Both the position numbers and the translations under genes were made by a program. Below the pieces are notes generated by a model that did not search any database, was not told the DNA's origin, and saw only the letters and a list, made by a program, of their open reading frames with translations. Positions 1 to 11,524 of a DNA stretch of 64,000 bases are shown here, in pieces; positions within the stretch are counted from its first letter, which is position 1; each line of letters starts with the position of its first letter. This DNA is from Laguncularia racemosa (lineage: Eukaryota > Streptophyta > Magnoliopsida > Myrtales > Combretaceae). The DNA lies in the NCBI GenBank assembly GCA_037954665.1, contig JBBMOL010000137.1, forward strand, positions 1,240,001 to 1,304,000, read 5' to 3'.

Positions 1-229
1 TTTGGGAGGATACATTACTCTAGATTGTTAGGACCATTTCCTAAGCAATACCAACCATCACAAAAGACTCATGGGATTATAGCTCATGGAGCATCTTCCT
101 ACCAAAAACCAAATTCCAGATAACCAGCCAAACCAAGGCGTTATCCATTTAACCAAGAGGCAAAAAATGGCATCTTTCTTATCTTTGTAGTTTTAAATTT
201 TTCCAAACTTTACTACAAAGAGGGGCAGC
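1..229 (+). mobile_element. Element Q: 3' internal end with polypurine tract
   Basis: This is the last internal stretch of an LTR retrotransposon that begins left of the window. No conserved protein is readable in it. It ends in a purine-rich tract, aaagaggggcagc (217-229), directly before an LTR that starts TGTAAACA. That is the expected place for the plus-strand primer. The lineage is not certain; a long LTR of this form would suit a Tat-like Ty3/gypsy element, but that is inference. Confidence 0.7.
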
Positions 230-507
230 TGTAAACATCTCATTTTTGCCCTAAGGATCAATAATAATCAATAATAACTAATTTCCAATTTTTCCATATT
301 TTTCTCTAATTTAAACAAAAATAGGAAAAATGTTCAAAAAATAAAAATAAATAGGAAAAAACATCAATTTTGGAAAATAATTTCAGAAATGGCAATAATA
401 AGGGTTAAATGATTTTTACAAATTTTTGAAATTTCAAAAAATATAAAAAAATAAAAAAAATCGCATTGCATAAATGCAATTTGCGAAATAAATAAAATCC
501 CGAAAAT

Positions 508-577
508 GGGCTAGCTCAGCTGGTCCAAACCATGGGCAGGTGCGCGCGGACGGGTGCGAGGTCAGGGTTTGAAACGC
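508..577 (+). promoter_or_regulatory. tRNA-like Pol III promoter (A and B boxes) inside LTR of Q
   Basis: The stretch resembles a tRNA gene body: a box-A-like tagctcagctggt at 511-523 and a box-B-like ggtttgaaac at 565-574, about 50 bp apart. The sister LTR at 62563 has the same block with a canonical B box, ggttcgaaac. There is no readable cloverleaf acceptor pair, so it is not called a tRNA gene. It could be a captured tRNA or SINE head acting as an internal Pol III promoter. Confidence 0.55.
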
Positions 578-913
578 GGGGAAGCAGAATCCGCGTTTTG
601 CGAATTTTTCTTTACTTGGGACACGTGGCAGCATCTAATTGGCTAGAGCGAATGCACACGTTGGGCGCGTGATCGTCTTCAACCTCGGTCCGAGATCGCC
701 GGCGAGGAGAAAAATCCGAATTTCGGTCGTTTCGATTCGATTTTTGCACAAATCCAATAGATCTTCAACGGAAATACGATAAACATCATCTAATTAGAAT
801 CAAATCTCAACAAATCGATGGATTTACACGAATCGGAGTTGGTTTTTTAACCGCAAATCCGATTTGCTTCAATCGATGGAAATTCGAGCTTATCCAGCTC
901 GATTTCGAACGCC

Positions 914-921
914 TATAAATA
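914..921 (+). promoter_or_regulatory. TATA box of LTR Q
   Basis: The sequence cctataaatagagg is followed within about 30 bp by a purine-rich transcribed-looking leader. The same TATA box in the same context recurs at 63232-63239 in sister LTR R. It is the likely Pol II start region of the element. Confidence 0.6.
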
Positions 922-2240
922 GAGGATGAAGTGGAGAAGCAAAATCACGGATCAAAAGTGAGAGAAAGAGAGGAAAAGGAAGAATCGAAGCTCGCCGGGG
1001 TTGTTCAAAACCGCGACCACCAATCAAGTGTTGGGCAGCCACCAGGAGGCGTTTCTGAAGCAAAACCACCGCCACAATTGAGTTCCTCACCCCCCAAGAA
1101 CCTAGGAATTGATACCTCAACCGCTGCAAAAGGCCGTCAGAACGCCGTCAACGCGCACAATCCCACCACCGCATCCGATCGACCCGACCCGACCCGCTTT
1201 GACCTGATCCGACCCACCAACCTGACCGCGCACCGACCCGGATCCAGGTAAGTCGGATTTTTCGATTTTTATTTATTTATTTTATTTTATTTATTTAATT
1301 TATTTACTTATGTGTTTATTATTTACTTATTTGTTATTTATAATTTGAAAAAAAAAGAAAAATGTTAGAAATTAGATTATTTTTTTAGGATTTGATTTAT
1401 TATGAATAATAAAAATAAGAATAATAATTATAATAAATAAATAATAAAAATGTAGAAAATTTATAAAGAAAATAATAAAAATATTAGAAAAATAATAATA
1501 ATAATTAGATTTTAAAAATAGGATAGATGAAAATCTAAGAGAAATTTTTTCAATAAAAAAAAAAAATTATAAAAATTATGAAAACTTAATAAAAACTAAT
1601 AAAAAATTAAAAATTGATAAAAAATTATAAAATTTATAAAAATTTGTAAGAAATTAATAAAAAAATCAATAATTATTAAGCTTAGGCTTAGATTTTTTTT
1701 TACAAAATCCTAAAATAGTAAAAACATAAATAAAAAGAAATTTCATAATTAAAATTCACAAACACATTAAATTTTTCAGGAAAAGCGAACTATGGCTTGT
1801 TTGATCCTGAATAGCAGGTACGTAGGGACCCATTTGGGGGAACCCTAAAAAGGAATAAAAATCATTTTCCTAGAATAATTCACTCAAAAACACCATAAAA
1901 GATAAATAAAATAAAAAAACATTTCTAGATGGAGTAAATTTTAGGAGATTAGGTGGTAACCGTAAGGTTTTTAATAGGTTAGCCTCCGAACTTAGAATCT
2001 CTAGTTTTCCCTTTTTTCCCCTCTTCACAAAAACGAGAAGAGGAAATCACGACGACTAGTGGTCCAAATTAGGACTAATCCGCTCCATTAGTCTTAATTC
2101 AATCTTTCCTAACAATAGTTGGGTGGCGACTCCAAAACTAAACGAAATTCCTGATTTAAGTCGAGGATCTACATTAGATGAGCATAGGGTCTAGTATAGA
2201 TCGGATTAGGAAATGGGAAGTTCAAAAATTAGACTCGACA

Positions 2241-2680
2241 CTTCCTTTTGGGAAAACATAAGTATTCTTGAAGCCATCATGCAAGACCTTCCTATCATAT
2301 AACCAAGGCTTGCCAAGCAATATATGGGATGCACACATAGGCAAGATATCACACTCAATCTCATCACAATATTTATCCTCTACACTGAATGGTACCCTAG
2401 CTCTTTAGGTCACATGTAAACTCCCTTATCACTAAGCTAATGCAATTTATATGGTTTAGGATGTGGAATAGTGATAAGTCTTAGTTTTGATACTAACGAT
2501 GTGCTACTACATTGGTACAACTACCCACCATCAACTATAAGGACACACAAATTTCCTTGTATCCTACAAGAATGTATGGAACAAGTTTTCCCTTTGTTCT
2601 TCATCTTTATTAGCAAATGTAGTCAATGTTTGGCGCAACACATAGCATATTAAACATCTCACTAGACATTATTGTATTTA
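2241..2680 (-). pseudogene. gag-protease fragment of element H
   Basis: On the minus strand the sequence reads like the protease region of CRM-type Ty3/gypsy elements: a QREN-like stretch, an aspartic-protease core resembling IVDGG, a PYKL motif, then a DILPMCASHILLG-like stretch and a GKPWLYDRKVLHDG-like end. The order matches the better copies at 39414-40391 and 44101-44679. Stops and frameshifts break it every 20-40 codons, so it cannot be expressed. It is truncated at 2241 by insertion of element Q. The family match is strong by eye; exact ends are approximate. Confidence 0.6.
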
Positions 2681-3771
2681 AATTACAACACCACAATAAT
2701 AATCTTCACACCTTCCATGGCTCAAGTACATAACCACTCTTAAGTAGATAGAATTTAAATTCAACTCTAAGTGTTTAAGTAACTAATTCAATTACTTTCA
2801 CACTTTAATGACTTGTTTGAATTTCAAATTCTACACTACTTCACTTTCCTTTTCTTGCTTTGGTTTCTCACCACTTAAATACACAATTGGCAGCAATTAA
2901 ATACATATACAATACTCAATTCACCACCACACAACTCCCTTTCTACTCACGGTCTTAATATGTTCACTGCCACTAGCAACAATTTTCTTTACAACATACA
3001 CCAAAACTCATGCTAAATGCACACACTCTTCACTAAATTTGCAAAAAACACAACTCCACATACACACCTCTTCAAGTCACGTGCAATAACCCCTCCAAAT
3101 ACAACACAATTTCACTTCAAAACACAACACCACAACACGGTAACAAATTCAAATGAACACCCTTAATGCACTTTCCACAAATGGTAAGATTCAATTTCAA
3201 ATTCAAATGAAATGTAATCAATACCACTCAATAACTACTTCAAGCTTAATGGATGTATTTGAATTTCAATGATTTCCTATTTTTTCCACTCAAATTCAAA
3301 TATGGAAATTGTAACTTATTCTCCCTAATTTTGAATTCACAAAGGTCACACTTTTCTTTTCACCACAAAATATTGTATTTCTAATTCCACAATCAAACAC
3401 TAGGACATAAAATTCTTACTCCCCTTCCCTTCTTGGAAAATTCAACAACAAAGAAGCTACAATAAGATATCCACTTTGCCACACACAACACTACAACGCA
3501 TGACAAATAATTTCAAAACAACACTCTTCTGGGCTTCAAATTTCACTTCCCTCAAATGATGACAATGATGATTTCCCCTTAAACCAATCATGATCAACTA
3601 AGGAGACAAAGAATATGGTAAGCACTCCACATCCATAACAATTAACAACAAGGAAATCACTTCAACAACATAATGAAATAATTCAATTCTTCAATATACA
3701 ATTTCGGATTAAGGTGATAAGAACCCTAAATTTTAGAATTCCAAATTGCAAATCCCTCCTCTTAAACCTCA
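2681..3771 (-). repeat. Low-complexity 5' leader of element H
   Basis: This A/C/T-rich, G-poor stretch is full of caaattcaaa and cacaac words. No ORF resembles a protein. Segments such as the one near 3180-3290 match 31860-31975 in element N, so this is the shared untranslated leader of the two elements rather than unique DNA. Confidence 0.55.
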
Positions 3772-3990
3772 AGCTCTGATAGCAAAAGATGATGTGCCTA
3801 AAACCAAGATTAAATACATGCAAACCAGTTTGAAAGACAAACAAACAATGTCAATCAAACTAGTCTCAATCACATGAACAATGGCGTCAATTCCCAATGA
3901 ATGTAACCAATTCTTCAATTGGAATGTTTTCAATCTTAATTCCAAGTATGATATAGCTCTAGTACCAAAAGATGATGTGCCTAAAACCAA
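3772..3990 (-). repeat. Duplicated primer-site / LTR-end block of H
   Basis: The block containing the primer binding site and the LTR end (ccaaaagatgatgtgcc or a close variant) occurs twice, with TGATGTGCC at 3790 and again at 3973, 183 bp apart. On the minus strand the copy at about 3770-3787 is the better match to the initiator-Met primer site (tatcagagctt). The second is more diverged. A small tandem duplication across the LTR-leader junction explains this. Confidence 0.55.
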
Positions 3991-4948
3991 GATTAAGCAC
4001 ATATAAAAATAACCCAAATATTAACCTCAAAAGATAAGATTAAATTCGGTTTCACAAGAGAAACAATTTGCATGAACCCTAATTGATGGATGATGAATCA
4101 AATGAAAAAATCAGGAGATGAAATCCACAAAGATGATAATCCTCAATTGAATCAATTAACCAACTTAAATTCCAAGAGAATCCCAATCAACAATACACAA
4201 ATTCAAACTGTGAACCTCTTCACAACAAAGAATTCCACGCCACAAGTATAATGACAAATTGATGGTATAACAAGTGCTAAAAACCAATCAATTATGCAAT
4301 GATAATTTGATTACAAATGCAATCAAAATCTGTCAAAGAAGACTTCAATCTAATCCTAGATATGACTCACTAGAGATGAAAAGAAACACAACAATATGAA
4401 ATTGATATAACTCACAATTTCCCCTTGTTGCACTTGCCACAATTCCAATTCTTGGATTGAAATTGATAAGAGAAAATGAACTAGGAAGAACCTTAATTCC
4501 CTCACATAAAGAGTATGTTTAAATCTGAAAAAAGGCCTCCTCAAACCCTACTTTAAGCAAGTATTTATACTTGCTCCCTTAAGGTGGTCGGTCCTAAATG
4601 AAAATTACAATCAAAATGAAAGTGTTCCAAAAGAAAACATAACATAAAATAGTCCACGCAAATGACAAACATATAAAAGAAATCGGTCTTCAAGATGCCG
4701 GTCTTCAGGGTACTTTCGAATTGAACCTTGATGAGAATCTCGACTTGCTCAAGAGTATAGGTGATTTGGCACCCTATAGTACCGATAAGTGAGCCTGCTT
4801 GAATGCACTACAATTATAATGTGGGAATGAAGAAAATAAATTAGCTTCCTCATGATTAGGTTTCTCAATGTAAGATTCTCAAAACAAATTATGTAGACCT
4901 TTAGCTCGGGCCTTAGTGATAGGTCCTGTAGGAGTCTGATTCCTATCA
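3973..4948 (-). mobile_element. 5' LTR of element H
   Basis: A 976-bp LTR: on the minus strand it starts TGATAGGAATCAGACTCC at 4948 and ends GGCACATCA at 3973. The beginning encodes a short stretch reading PTGPITKARAK, the C-terminal tail that CRM-like polyproteins extend into their LTR. A TATA box lies in a perfect 9-bp inverted repeat at 4556-4575. The same family includes L (12659-13667), the N LTRs and M. Confidence 0.7.
4556..4575 (-). promoter_or_regulatory. Palindromic TATA box, LTR of H
   Basis: Two 9-bp arms, AGCAAGTAT and ATACTTGCT, flank a 2-bp centre, so a TATAAATA box is readable on both strands. It is identical in solo LTR L at 13069-13088. Confidence 0.6.
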
Positions 4949-4987
4949 TTCCCCCTAAAGGCCTTAATCATTATGCGAGAAGGAAGT

Positions 4988-5658
4988 TGATGAGGATCAG
5001 TTAGTATAAAAAAGGAAGGAGCCAAAATCCCATGATCCATTACATGTTATTGGAGGCCCGATGACCCGAGTTAGAGCTAAGAGGATGAACGAAGCTGTAA
5101 AATGGATTAGTCATAGACTTGCAAGCCAAGGAATCAAGCTATACTAAAGGTGAACCAACATGTGTTAACTTGATTCATGTGACCATGGAAGGATGTGATA
5201 ATTTAGAGCATTAGAATAATTCTAGAACCAACAAACTTAGAGACACATTTGGTTTATTTTTTGTTTTATTTGTTGGTTTGTAACTACGTTATTTAGTTGC
5301 CTACTTAGTTACATGTGGATAAGATAGATTAGGTAACTTAGGGTTTTTCCATATTGTTATTTCTATGCTATATAAATTGTGCTAGGGGAGGCCAGCAAGA
5401 CAAGAATCATTATTAAATTGAGAAAACGCAATTTTCGTGAGAGTACAAAAACCCCCTTTTTGTTCTTTTGCAAAAGAACTTTTCCCATAGGAATTCTTAA
5501 TCGAATTGCTTGGAAACCCTTTTGATAACTTAGGTTTCAGTCAATAGGTGTGATTGGGGTCTAGTTATGCAATATTTGTTCGAGACGATCCTCGGGTAAT
5601 TGAATCAAATAGCATTGTTGGGGTTCTAGGTTTAATATACCTAGGGTTTCACGCATCA
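4988..5658 (+). mobile_element. 5' LTR of element D
   Basis: A 671-bp LTR from TGATGAGGATC to cacgcatca, matching 10856-11524 along its length. A TATA box (ctatataaatt, 5368-5378) precedes the probable start site. The first 150 bp correspond to the LTR-embedded polyprotein tail. Confidence 0.8.
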
Positions 5659-5661
5659 TTA

Positions 5662-5677
5662 GTATTAGAGCTTCGGC
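5662..5677 (+). other. Primer binding site of element D
   Basis: Immediately after the LTR end the sequence ttagtattagagcttc matches the initiator-Met primer site (TGGTATCAGAGC) with two or three changes. The same site is better preserved in N, A and I. Confidence 0.55.
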
Positions 5678-6416
5678 TTCTTGAATCAAGTAAATTCTAT
5701 CCCTTTTTCTTTATTTTTCTATTTTTATTTTCCATACTTATATCTAGAATTTCGTATAAAAAAAAATCTTGTTCGGCCCACAAAATCCCTTGGAGATTGA
5801 CGACAACTAAGTTTTAGTTAGGCTTTGAACATTCAATTGTTGCTCAATTCATAGTTCATATTGAAAGGCATACATACAAAAAAAAAAAAAAAAATTCAAT
5901 TTGGTTGCAAAAGAAAAATCAAGAACCGAAATTTAAAAAAAAAAGAAAAAAAAAAGGTGAGAAAATCTAGTTTTGGTAAGTACTGATTCAATTTCCAATT
6001 CTAGCCGCAAATTACATCTTGTCCTTCCAAATTGTGCATTTGAATTACACTAATATTCTTCATATATATTCGGTGCATATTGTGTTTCCATTTAATTTAC
6101 GTAATAGGGACTTGTTTGATTTGTTCCGAAATTAGTAGTAAGAATTTTGTCATATCTATTAGAATTCACAGTTGTTCATCATTGCACCGTGACTTGGAAC
6201 CACTAGTGCTCATTAGGTGTTGACTTAGTGATTTGTGTTGAAGAGTTCTAATCTAAGTTCCTAGCAAAGGATTATAAAAAAAAGCGGGTTGTAAGGACAT
6301 ATTTTGTGAGAGATATACATGAGTGGAATAGTGAGCAATACACGAGTGGGTGTGAGGAACATATATAATTTTTCTTTTTTTACTTGTGATTTTACTCTAT
6401 TGATAACTTTAGAATT

Positions 6417-7430
6417 ATGTCGGGACAGAACACTAATGGAGGAGAGAGTAGAGTGATGTTTGAGGAGTTGATAGGGGAGATGAAGAGAATCTTGACGGTG
6501 AACTTGAGCAGATCCATGAAAGAATGGATAGGATGGAAAGGAGTGGGGAGCTGTCTAGCAGTACCATTGTCAAGCGAGGAGTAGGTATATCGAATAGGGG
6601 AGGAGTTAGGATAGAAGAAGGTGAGGAGTCTGATTTTAGAGATTATCAACACGTTAGGGACAGAGGGAGTACCCATATGCGTGATAGTAATTTTGGTAAT
6701 ATTAAATTGAAAATCCTAACATTTCAAGGAAAGAATGATCCAAAGTTGTATTTAGAGTGGGAGAGGAAAATGAATCATGTGTTTGAATGCCATAACTACA
6801 TTGAGGAGAAAAAGATAAAACTGGCTGCAGTAGAGTTTCAAATTAACGCCAGTGTATGGTGGGATTAGCTAGTGCATAATTGGCATAGGTATGGAGAGAG
6901 ACTTGTTAGCACTTGGGATGAGATGAAGACTATTATGTAAAAACGGTTCATTCCTAGTCACTACCATAGGGACTTACTTAGGAAAGTCTAGGGATTGACA
7001 CAGGGAACCAAAAGTGTAGAGGATCATTACAAGGGGTTGGAGATAGCCTTGATTAGGGCTAGAGTTAAGGAAGATGATGACAACCACTATGGCTAAATTC
7101 ATCAATGGGTTGAATAGGGAAATAGCTGATGTAGTGGACCTACATCATTATTTAGATATGGAAGAACTGTTGCATAGAGCAATTAAAGTAGAGCGACAAT
7201 TAAAATATAGGAGTGAGCAGAGGACTTGGTTCAACTTCCAAATCTCCATGGAAGTCTACTTGGAAGAGGAACTCCACCGATTCAAAGCCTAAGGAGGACG
7301 TGAAGGCTAAGAATCCAGTTGTTGTACCTAAGGGAAAAACTGACACTAAACCCCATTCCAGGATTAGAGATATTTAAATGTTTTAGGTGTTTGGACACAC
7401 TGCATCCTAATATCCAAATCAGATAGCTAT
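6417..7430 (+). pseudogene. gag of element D
   Basis: Gag would form the particle that packages element RNA. The frame opens at the ATG at 6417 (MSGQN), shifts near 6500, and continues through a recognisable retrotransposon gag core: FQGKNDPKLYLEWE around 6725-6765 and a WWD motif at 6860-6865 followed by TAG. The paralogue in A (44854-45549) has glutamine at that stop. After 6870 the reading continues in pieces to about 7290. A zinc-knuckle remnant near 7375 has lost its cysteine spacing. Frameshifts and at least four stops make it non-functional. Confidence 0.75.
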
Positions 7431-7432
7431 GG

Positions 7433-8172
7433 TTATCTATGATAATGGGGATGTAGAGAGTGTGAGCTTTGAGGAGGAGGAGGATTTACCATCGTAGAAG
7501 TATGAGGATGTTGACTTAGAGGGACTCGTGAGTGGCGAGTTTTTATGTCCCGAGGAGAGTACTTAGTGTACAACCCCAGGAGGATGGTGAGGAGATCCAG
7601 CATGAACATATTTTTCAAAACATGGTGTCATGTGTAGGTAGAGTTTGTAGCTTGATAATAGATAGTGGCGGCTGCACTAATGTTGTTAGCACCTTACTAG
7701 TAGAAAAGATGTAGTTGAAAGCTGTGAAACATCTGAGGCCATATCGATTACAGTGGTTGAATGAATGTGGGGAGGTTAAGGTGACCAATCAAGTTCTTAT
7801 AGCCTTTTCCATAGGAAGCCACAAGGATGAGTTATGTGTGACGTGGTACCTATGCATGCTAGCCACATACTGTTAGGGTAACCCTGGCAATTCGACAGGA
7901 AGATTATGTATGATGGGTACAAAAATCAGTATTCCTTTGTATTAAACAAAAGGAAAGTGGGACTTATGCCACAAAAACCATGGAAAGCTAGTGAGTATCG
8001 GATGAGGATTGCAAAGGAGTTTAGAGAAAAACACTTGAGTGCACAAGAGAAAAGTGAAGAGAAAAAGAAAACGAGTGAAAAACAAACACTGGTGAGCAAA
8101 GAGGGAAAAGACACTCAAACACATATAGCAGAGAGTCTGGTGGGAAAGAGTGCAGTGCTGGCCAAACAATAG
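7433..8172 (+). pseudogene. aspartic protease and linker of element D
   Basis: The protease matures Gag-Pol. Visible are the catalytic region SLIIDSGGCTN (about 7650-7682), a PYRLQWLNECGEV stretch at 7740-7780 and the VPMHASH/LG.PWQFDRK segment at 7850-7910, then a lysine/glutamate-rich linker ending at 8172. A stop follows the catalytic region and indels occur near 7840. The order matches the protease in elements A and G. The acidic stretch before it (7440-7530) is also shared with A and G. Confidence 0.75.
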
Positions 8173-8254
8173 TTACTTCTATTTATGTACAAGGATTTAT
8201 ATTTTTCTAATTTCTGACCTTAACTCTGCTATTGCTTAGTGTTGTTGTGTCTTT

Positions 8255-9600
8255 TTTGTAGAATTCGAGGACTTGCTCCCTAAAGAAGTGCCGCAAGGAC
8301 TACCCCCTCTACGAGGGATAAGCACCAGATTGATTTCATGCCAGCTGCTTCCATTCCAAACCGGCCAGCATATAGAACCAATCCTGAAGAGGCTAAGGAA
8401 ATTCAAAGACAAGTGGATAGGCTGATGGAGAAAGGATTCGTACGAGAGAGTTTGAGCCCATGCTCGGTTCCAGTGATATTAGTCCCCAAGAAGGATGGGG
8501 CATGGCGCATGTGCGTGATTGAAGGGTGATCAACAAAATTACAGTTAAGTATAGACATCCTATTCCTAAATTAGATGACATGCTTGATGAGTTGCATGTG
8601 CATGTTTATTTTCAAAATTGACCTTAAAAATGGATATTACCAAATTCGTATGAAAGAGGGTGATGAGTGGAAAACTGCTTTTAAAACCAAACATAGATTA
8701 TATGAATGGATGGTAATGCCTTTGGGTTGGCAAATGCACCTAGTACTTTCATGAGATTAATGAATCATGTTTTGTGTCAATTCTTAGAAAAATCTGTTGT
8801 CGTCTATTTTGATGATATCCTAATTTATAGTTGAACATTGGATGATCATGTACAACATTTGCGAAGTGTTTTTACTATTTTAAGGGAAAACCAATTGTAT
8901 GCTAACTTGAAGAAGTGAACGTTTTATATGGAGTCTGGTTTTTTCTTGGTTTTATTATAGGGTGCAGATGGAAATAGTTGTAGATGAGGAGAAGGTGAAG
9001 GCAATTCGAGATTAGCCAACACCAAAGAATGCCAATGATGTCAGGAGCTTCCATGGTCTAGCCTGCTTTGCAAACGATTTGTGAGAGATTTTAGCTCCAT
9101 TGCTGCTCCACTGAATGATCTTGTGAAGAAGAATGCCAAATTCAGATGGACCAAAACACATGAGAAGGCATTCCAAACTTTGAAAGGTAAGTTAAACTAA
9201 TGCTCATTTGTTAGTATTAACTAATTTTGATAAAGTTTCTGAGATCGAATGTGATGCTTCTGGGAAGGGTATTGGTGGTGTGTTAATGCAGGATTCCAAA
9301 CCAATAGCTTACTTCAATGAGAAACTCTACGGAGCTGCTCTGAACTATCCAGTGTATGATAAGAGTTATATGCCTTAGTGAGGACGTTTGCGGACATGGC
9401 AGCATTATCTATGGCCCAAGGAGTTTATCATCCATTATGATCATGAGAGCTTGAAGTACTTGAAGACGTAGGAAAGCTGAACAAGAGGCATGCCAAATGG
9501 TTTGAGTTTATTGACACCTTTCCATACATTATCAAATACAAGTAGGGCAAGGAAAATGTAGTGGCCGACGCCCTATCTAGGAGGTATTCTCTGTAACCTC
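8255..9600 (+). pseudogene. reverse transcriptase and RNase H of element D
   Basis: RT copies element RNA into DNA and RNase H removes the template. The RT begins with a QGLPPLRG-like segment and IPNRPAYRTNPEE (about 8350-8390). The catalytic YFDD lies at 8805-8816 and is followed within two codons by TGA. RNase H shows ECDASGKGIGG near 9250-9280 and a final KQGKEN/VADALSRRY block near 9540-9590, in which glutamine has become TAG (9543). Several 1-2 bp indels split the frame. Domain order is normal for Ty3/gypsy. Confidence 0.8.
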
Positions 9601-10855
9601 TTTACATACTAAGCTGCTTGGGTTTGAAAGTATGAAAGAAATTTTTATGAAACATGATGTTGACTTTAGTCAGATTTGGCTACTTGTTTTGAAAGTGGGT
9701 ATGCAGACTACTATAGGCATGAGGGATATTTATTTAAGAAAGATAGGTTATGTGTGCCTAAGATGTTCCATACGAGAGTTGTTTGGTGAGGGAGACGCAT
9801 AGGGTGGTCTCATGGGACATTTTGGTGTGAAGAAAACTTTGGATATTTTGCATGAACACTTTTATTGGCTTAGGATGAGACATGATGTCAAATTATGTGT
9901 GAAAATGCATTGCATGTAGGAAGGCTAAATCCAAAGTCATGCCCCATAGGGAGTATCTCCCATTGCATATGCTTAGTCAGCCTTAGACTGACATTTCCAT
10001 GGATTCATATTAGGTTTACTTAAGTCCCAGAATGGCAAAGATAGCATATTTGTTGTCATTGATAGGTTTAGTAAAATGGCTCATTTTATTACCTGTTCTA
10101 AAAATAATCATGTATGACACTATAGCTGATTTAATCTTTAAGGAGATCGTTCGATTACATGGTTTACCTAACTTTATGGTGAGTTTATAGAGATTTGAAA
10201 TTTTGAGCCACTTTTGGCGCACTTTATGGAATAGGTAGGCACTAAACTAACAGTTTTCCACTGTGGCACATCCCCAAACGGATGGACAAACAAAAGTGGT
10301 TAATAGGACACTTTCCACATTATTACGAATTGTGCTTGATAAAAATTTGAAGTAAGGGAAACATGTTTGCCTCATGTAGATTTGCATATAATGGACTATA
10401 CATTCTACTACATCTTACTCTCCATTTGAGGTTGTGTATGGTTTTAATCCCTTAATGCCATTGGATATATTTCCTTTACCTACTAATGAGTTATTGATCT
10501 GATGGCACAAAGAAGGCGGAATTGTTAGGGGTTTACATACTCAAGTACGGGCTAATATTGAAAGAAGAATGAACATTACACCCGTCAGGCCAACAAAGGA
10601 TGTATCAAAGCTAAATTCCATCCAAGTGATTGGGTTTTGGTGCATTTAAGGAAAGAACGTTTTTCTGAACAACAAAAATCCAAGTTGCATCCAAAGGGTA
10701 TGGACCTTTCCAAGTGGTGGAGCGGCATAAATGACAATGCCCTGCAAAATAGACTTGCCAAGCCACTATGGTAATGTAAGTGCTACCTGTAAAGTTTCTG
10801 ATCTTACTCCTTATGATGCATGTGATTCGAGACGAATCTTTTCGAGGAAAGGGAA
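9601..10855 (+). pseudogene. integrase of element D
   Basis: Integrase inserts the cDNA into the host genome. The zinc-binding N-terminus (about 9790-9930), the core with VVIDRFSKMAHF-like sequence near 10045-10090, and a C-terminal block reading DWVLVHLRKERF near 10620-10665 and GPFQVVER near 10700-10725 can be followed across frames. The tail DLTPYD near 10800 leads into the 3' LTR. There are many stops and frameshifts. No chromodomain is seen; the tail suits the CR motif of CRM elements. Confidence 0.7.
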
Positions 10856-11524
10856 TGAAAGAGGGTTAGCTAGCAAAAAAAGGAAGGACCAAAATCCCAT
10901 GACTATTATATGGTAATTGGAGGCCTAATGACCCAGCCCAAGGGTAAGAGGATGAACAAAGCTCTACAAGGGTTAGTTATGGACTTACAAGCCAAGGAAT
11001 CAAGCTACATTAAAGGAAACCCAAAATAGTTAACTTGATTTACGTGACCATGGAAGGATGTGATAATTTAGAGGCATTACAATAATTCTAGAACCGACAA
11101 ACTTAGAGACACATTTGGTTTATTTTTTGTTTTATTTGTTGGTTTGTAACTTATGTTATTTAGTTGCCTACTTAGTTACATGTGGATAAGGATAGATTAG
11201 GCAACTAGGATTTTTCCATATTGTTATTTGTATGCTATATAAACAGTGCTAAGGGAAGGCCGATAAGACAGGAATCATTATTGAATTGAGAAAACACAAT
11301 TTTCATGAGAGTACGGAAACCCCTTTTTGTTCTTTTGCAAAAGAACTCTTCCATATGAATTCTTAATCAAATTCCTTGGAAACCTTTTTGATAACTTAGG
11401 TTTCAGTCAATAGGTGTGATTGGGTTTAGTTACGCAATATTTGTTTGAGACGATCCTCAGGGTAATTGAATCAAATAGCGTCGTCGGGGTTCTATGTTTA
11501 ATATACCTAGGGTTTCACGCATCA
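10856..11524 (+). mobile_element. 3' LTR of element D
   Basis: A 669-bp LTR starting TGAAAGAGGG after the purine tract gaggaaagggaa (10844-10855) and ending cacgcatca. It matches the 5' LTR at 4988-5658 and is followed by the TSD gaagt. The first part still reads as polyprotein tail (KRMNKALQGLVMDLQAKES, about 10950-11010). Confidence 0.8.

Larger units (their letters stand above)
230..2240 (+). mobile_element. 3' LTR of element Q (about 2.0 kb)
   Basis: The LTR runs from TGTAAACATC to ctcgaca, 2,011 bp, and begins right after a polypurine tract. Its first 750 bp or so are repeated with small differences at 62563-63318, which confirms a dispersed LTR family. It holds a tRNA-like Pol III promoter (508-577), a TATA box (914-921), a purine-rich leader, and a very A/T-rich stretch at 1260-1790. 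The right flank (cttcc, 2241-2245) lies inside element H, so Q inserted into H. The partner end and TSD are outside the window. Confidence 0.75.
2241..4948 (-). mobile_element. Element H: CRM-like Ty3/gypsy remnant
   Basis: Reading on the minus strand there is a 5' LTR (4948 to 3973), a Met-tRNA-type primer site, a low-complexity leader, then degenerate gag-protease sequence cut off at 2241 by the LTR of Q. It is related to nested element N at 29905-33734: the leaders share long A/C-rich stretches and the LTRs share the start (TGATAGG or TGATGGG, then AATC) and the end GGCACATCA. H retains protease sequence that N lacks. Its right end abuts Athila sequence of J at 4949, so H sits inside J. 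Confidence 0.65.
4988..11524 (+). mobile_element. Element D: CRM-like Ty3/gypsy, complete but degenerate
   Basis: A 6.5-kb element with two LTRs (4988-5658 and 10856-11524), a Met-tRNA-type primer site, gag, protease, RT, RNase H, integrase, and a purine tract before the 3' LTR. A perfect 5-bp target duplication, gaagt, flanks it (4983-4987 and 11525-11529). The C-terminal polyprotein sequence continues into the 3' LTR, a CRM-lineage trait. Every domain carries stops and small indels, so it is not autonomous now. Confidence 0.85.

Noticed and set aside
508..577. Functional tRNA gene
   Set aside because: Box A and box B are present but no acceptor-stem pairing or clear anticodon stem is visible, and the block sits inside an LTR.
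931..1251. 106-codon ORF
   Set aside because: It lies in the leader part of LTR Q, has biased low-complexity composition, and its frame is not kept in the sister LTR R.
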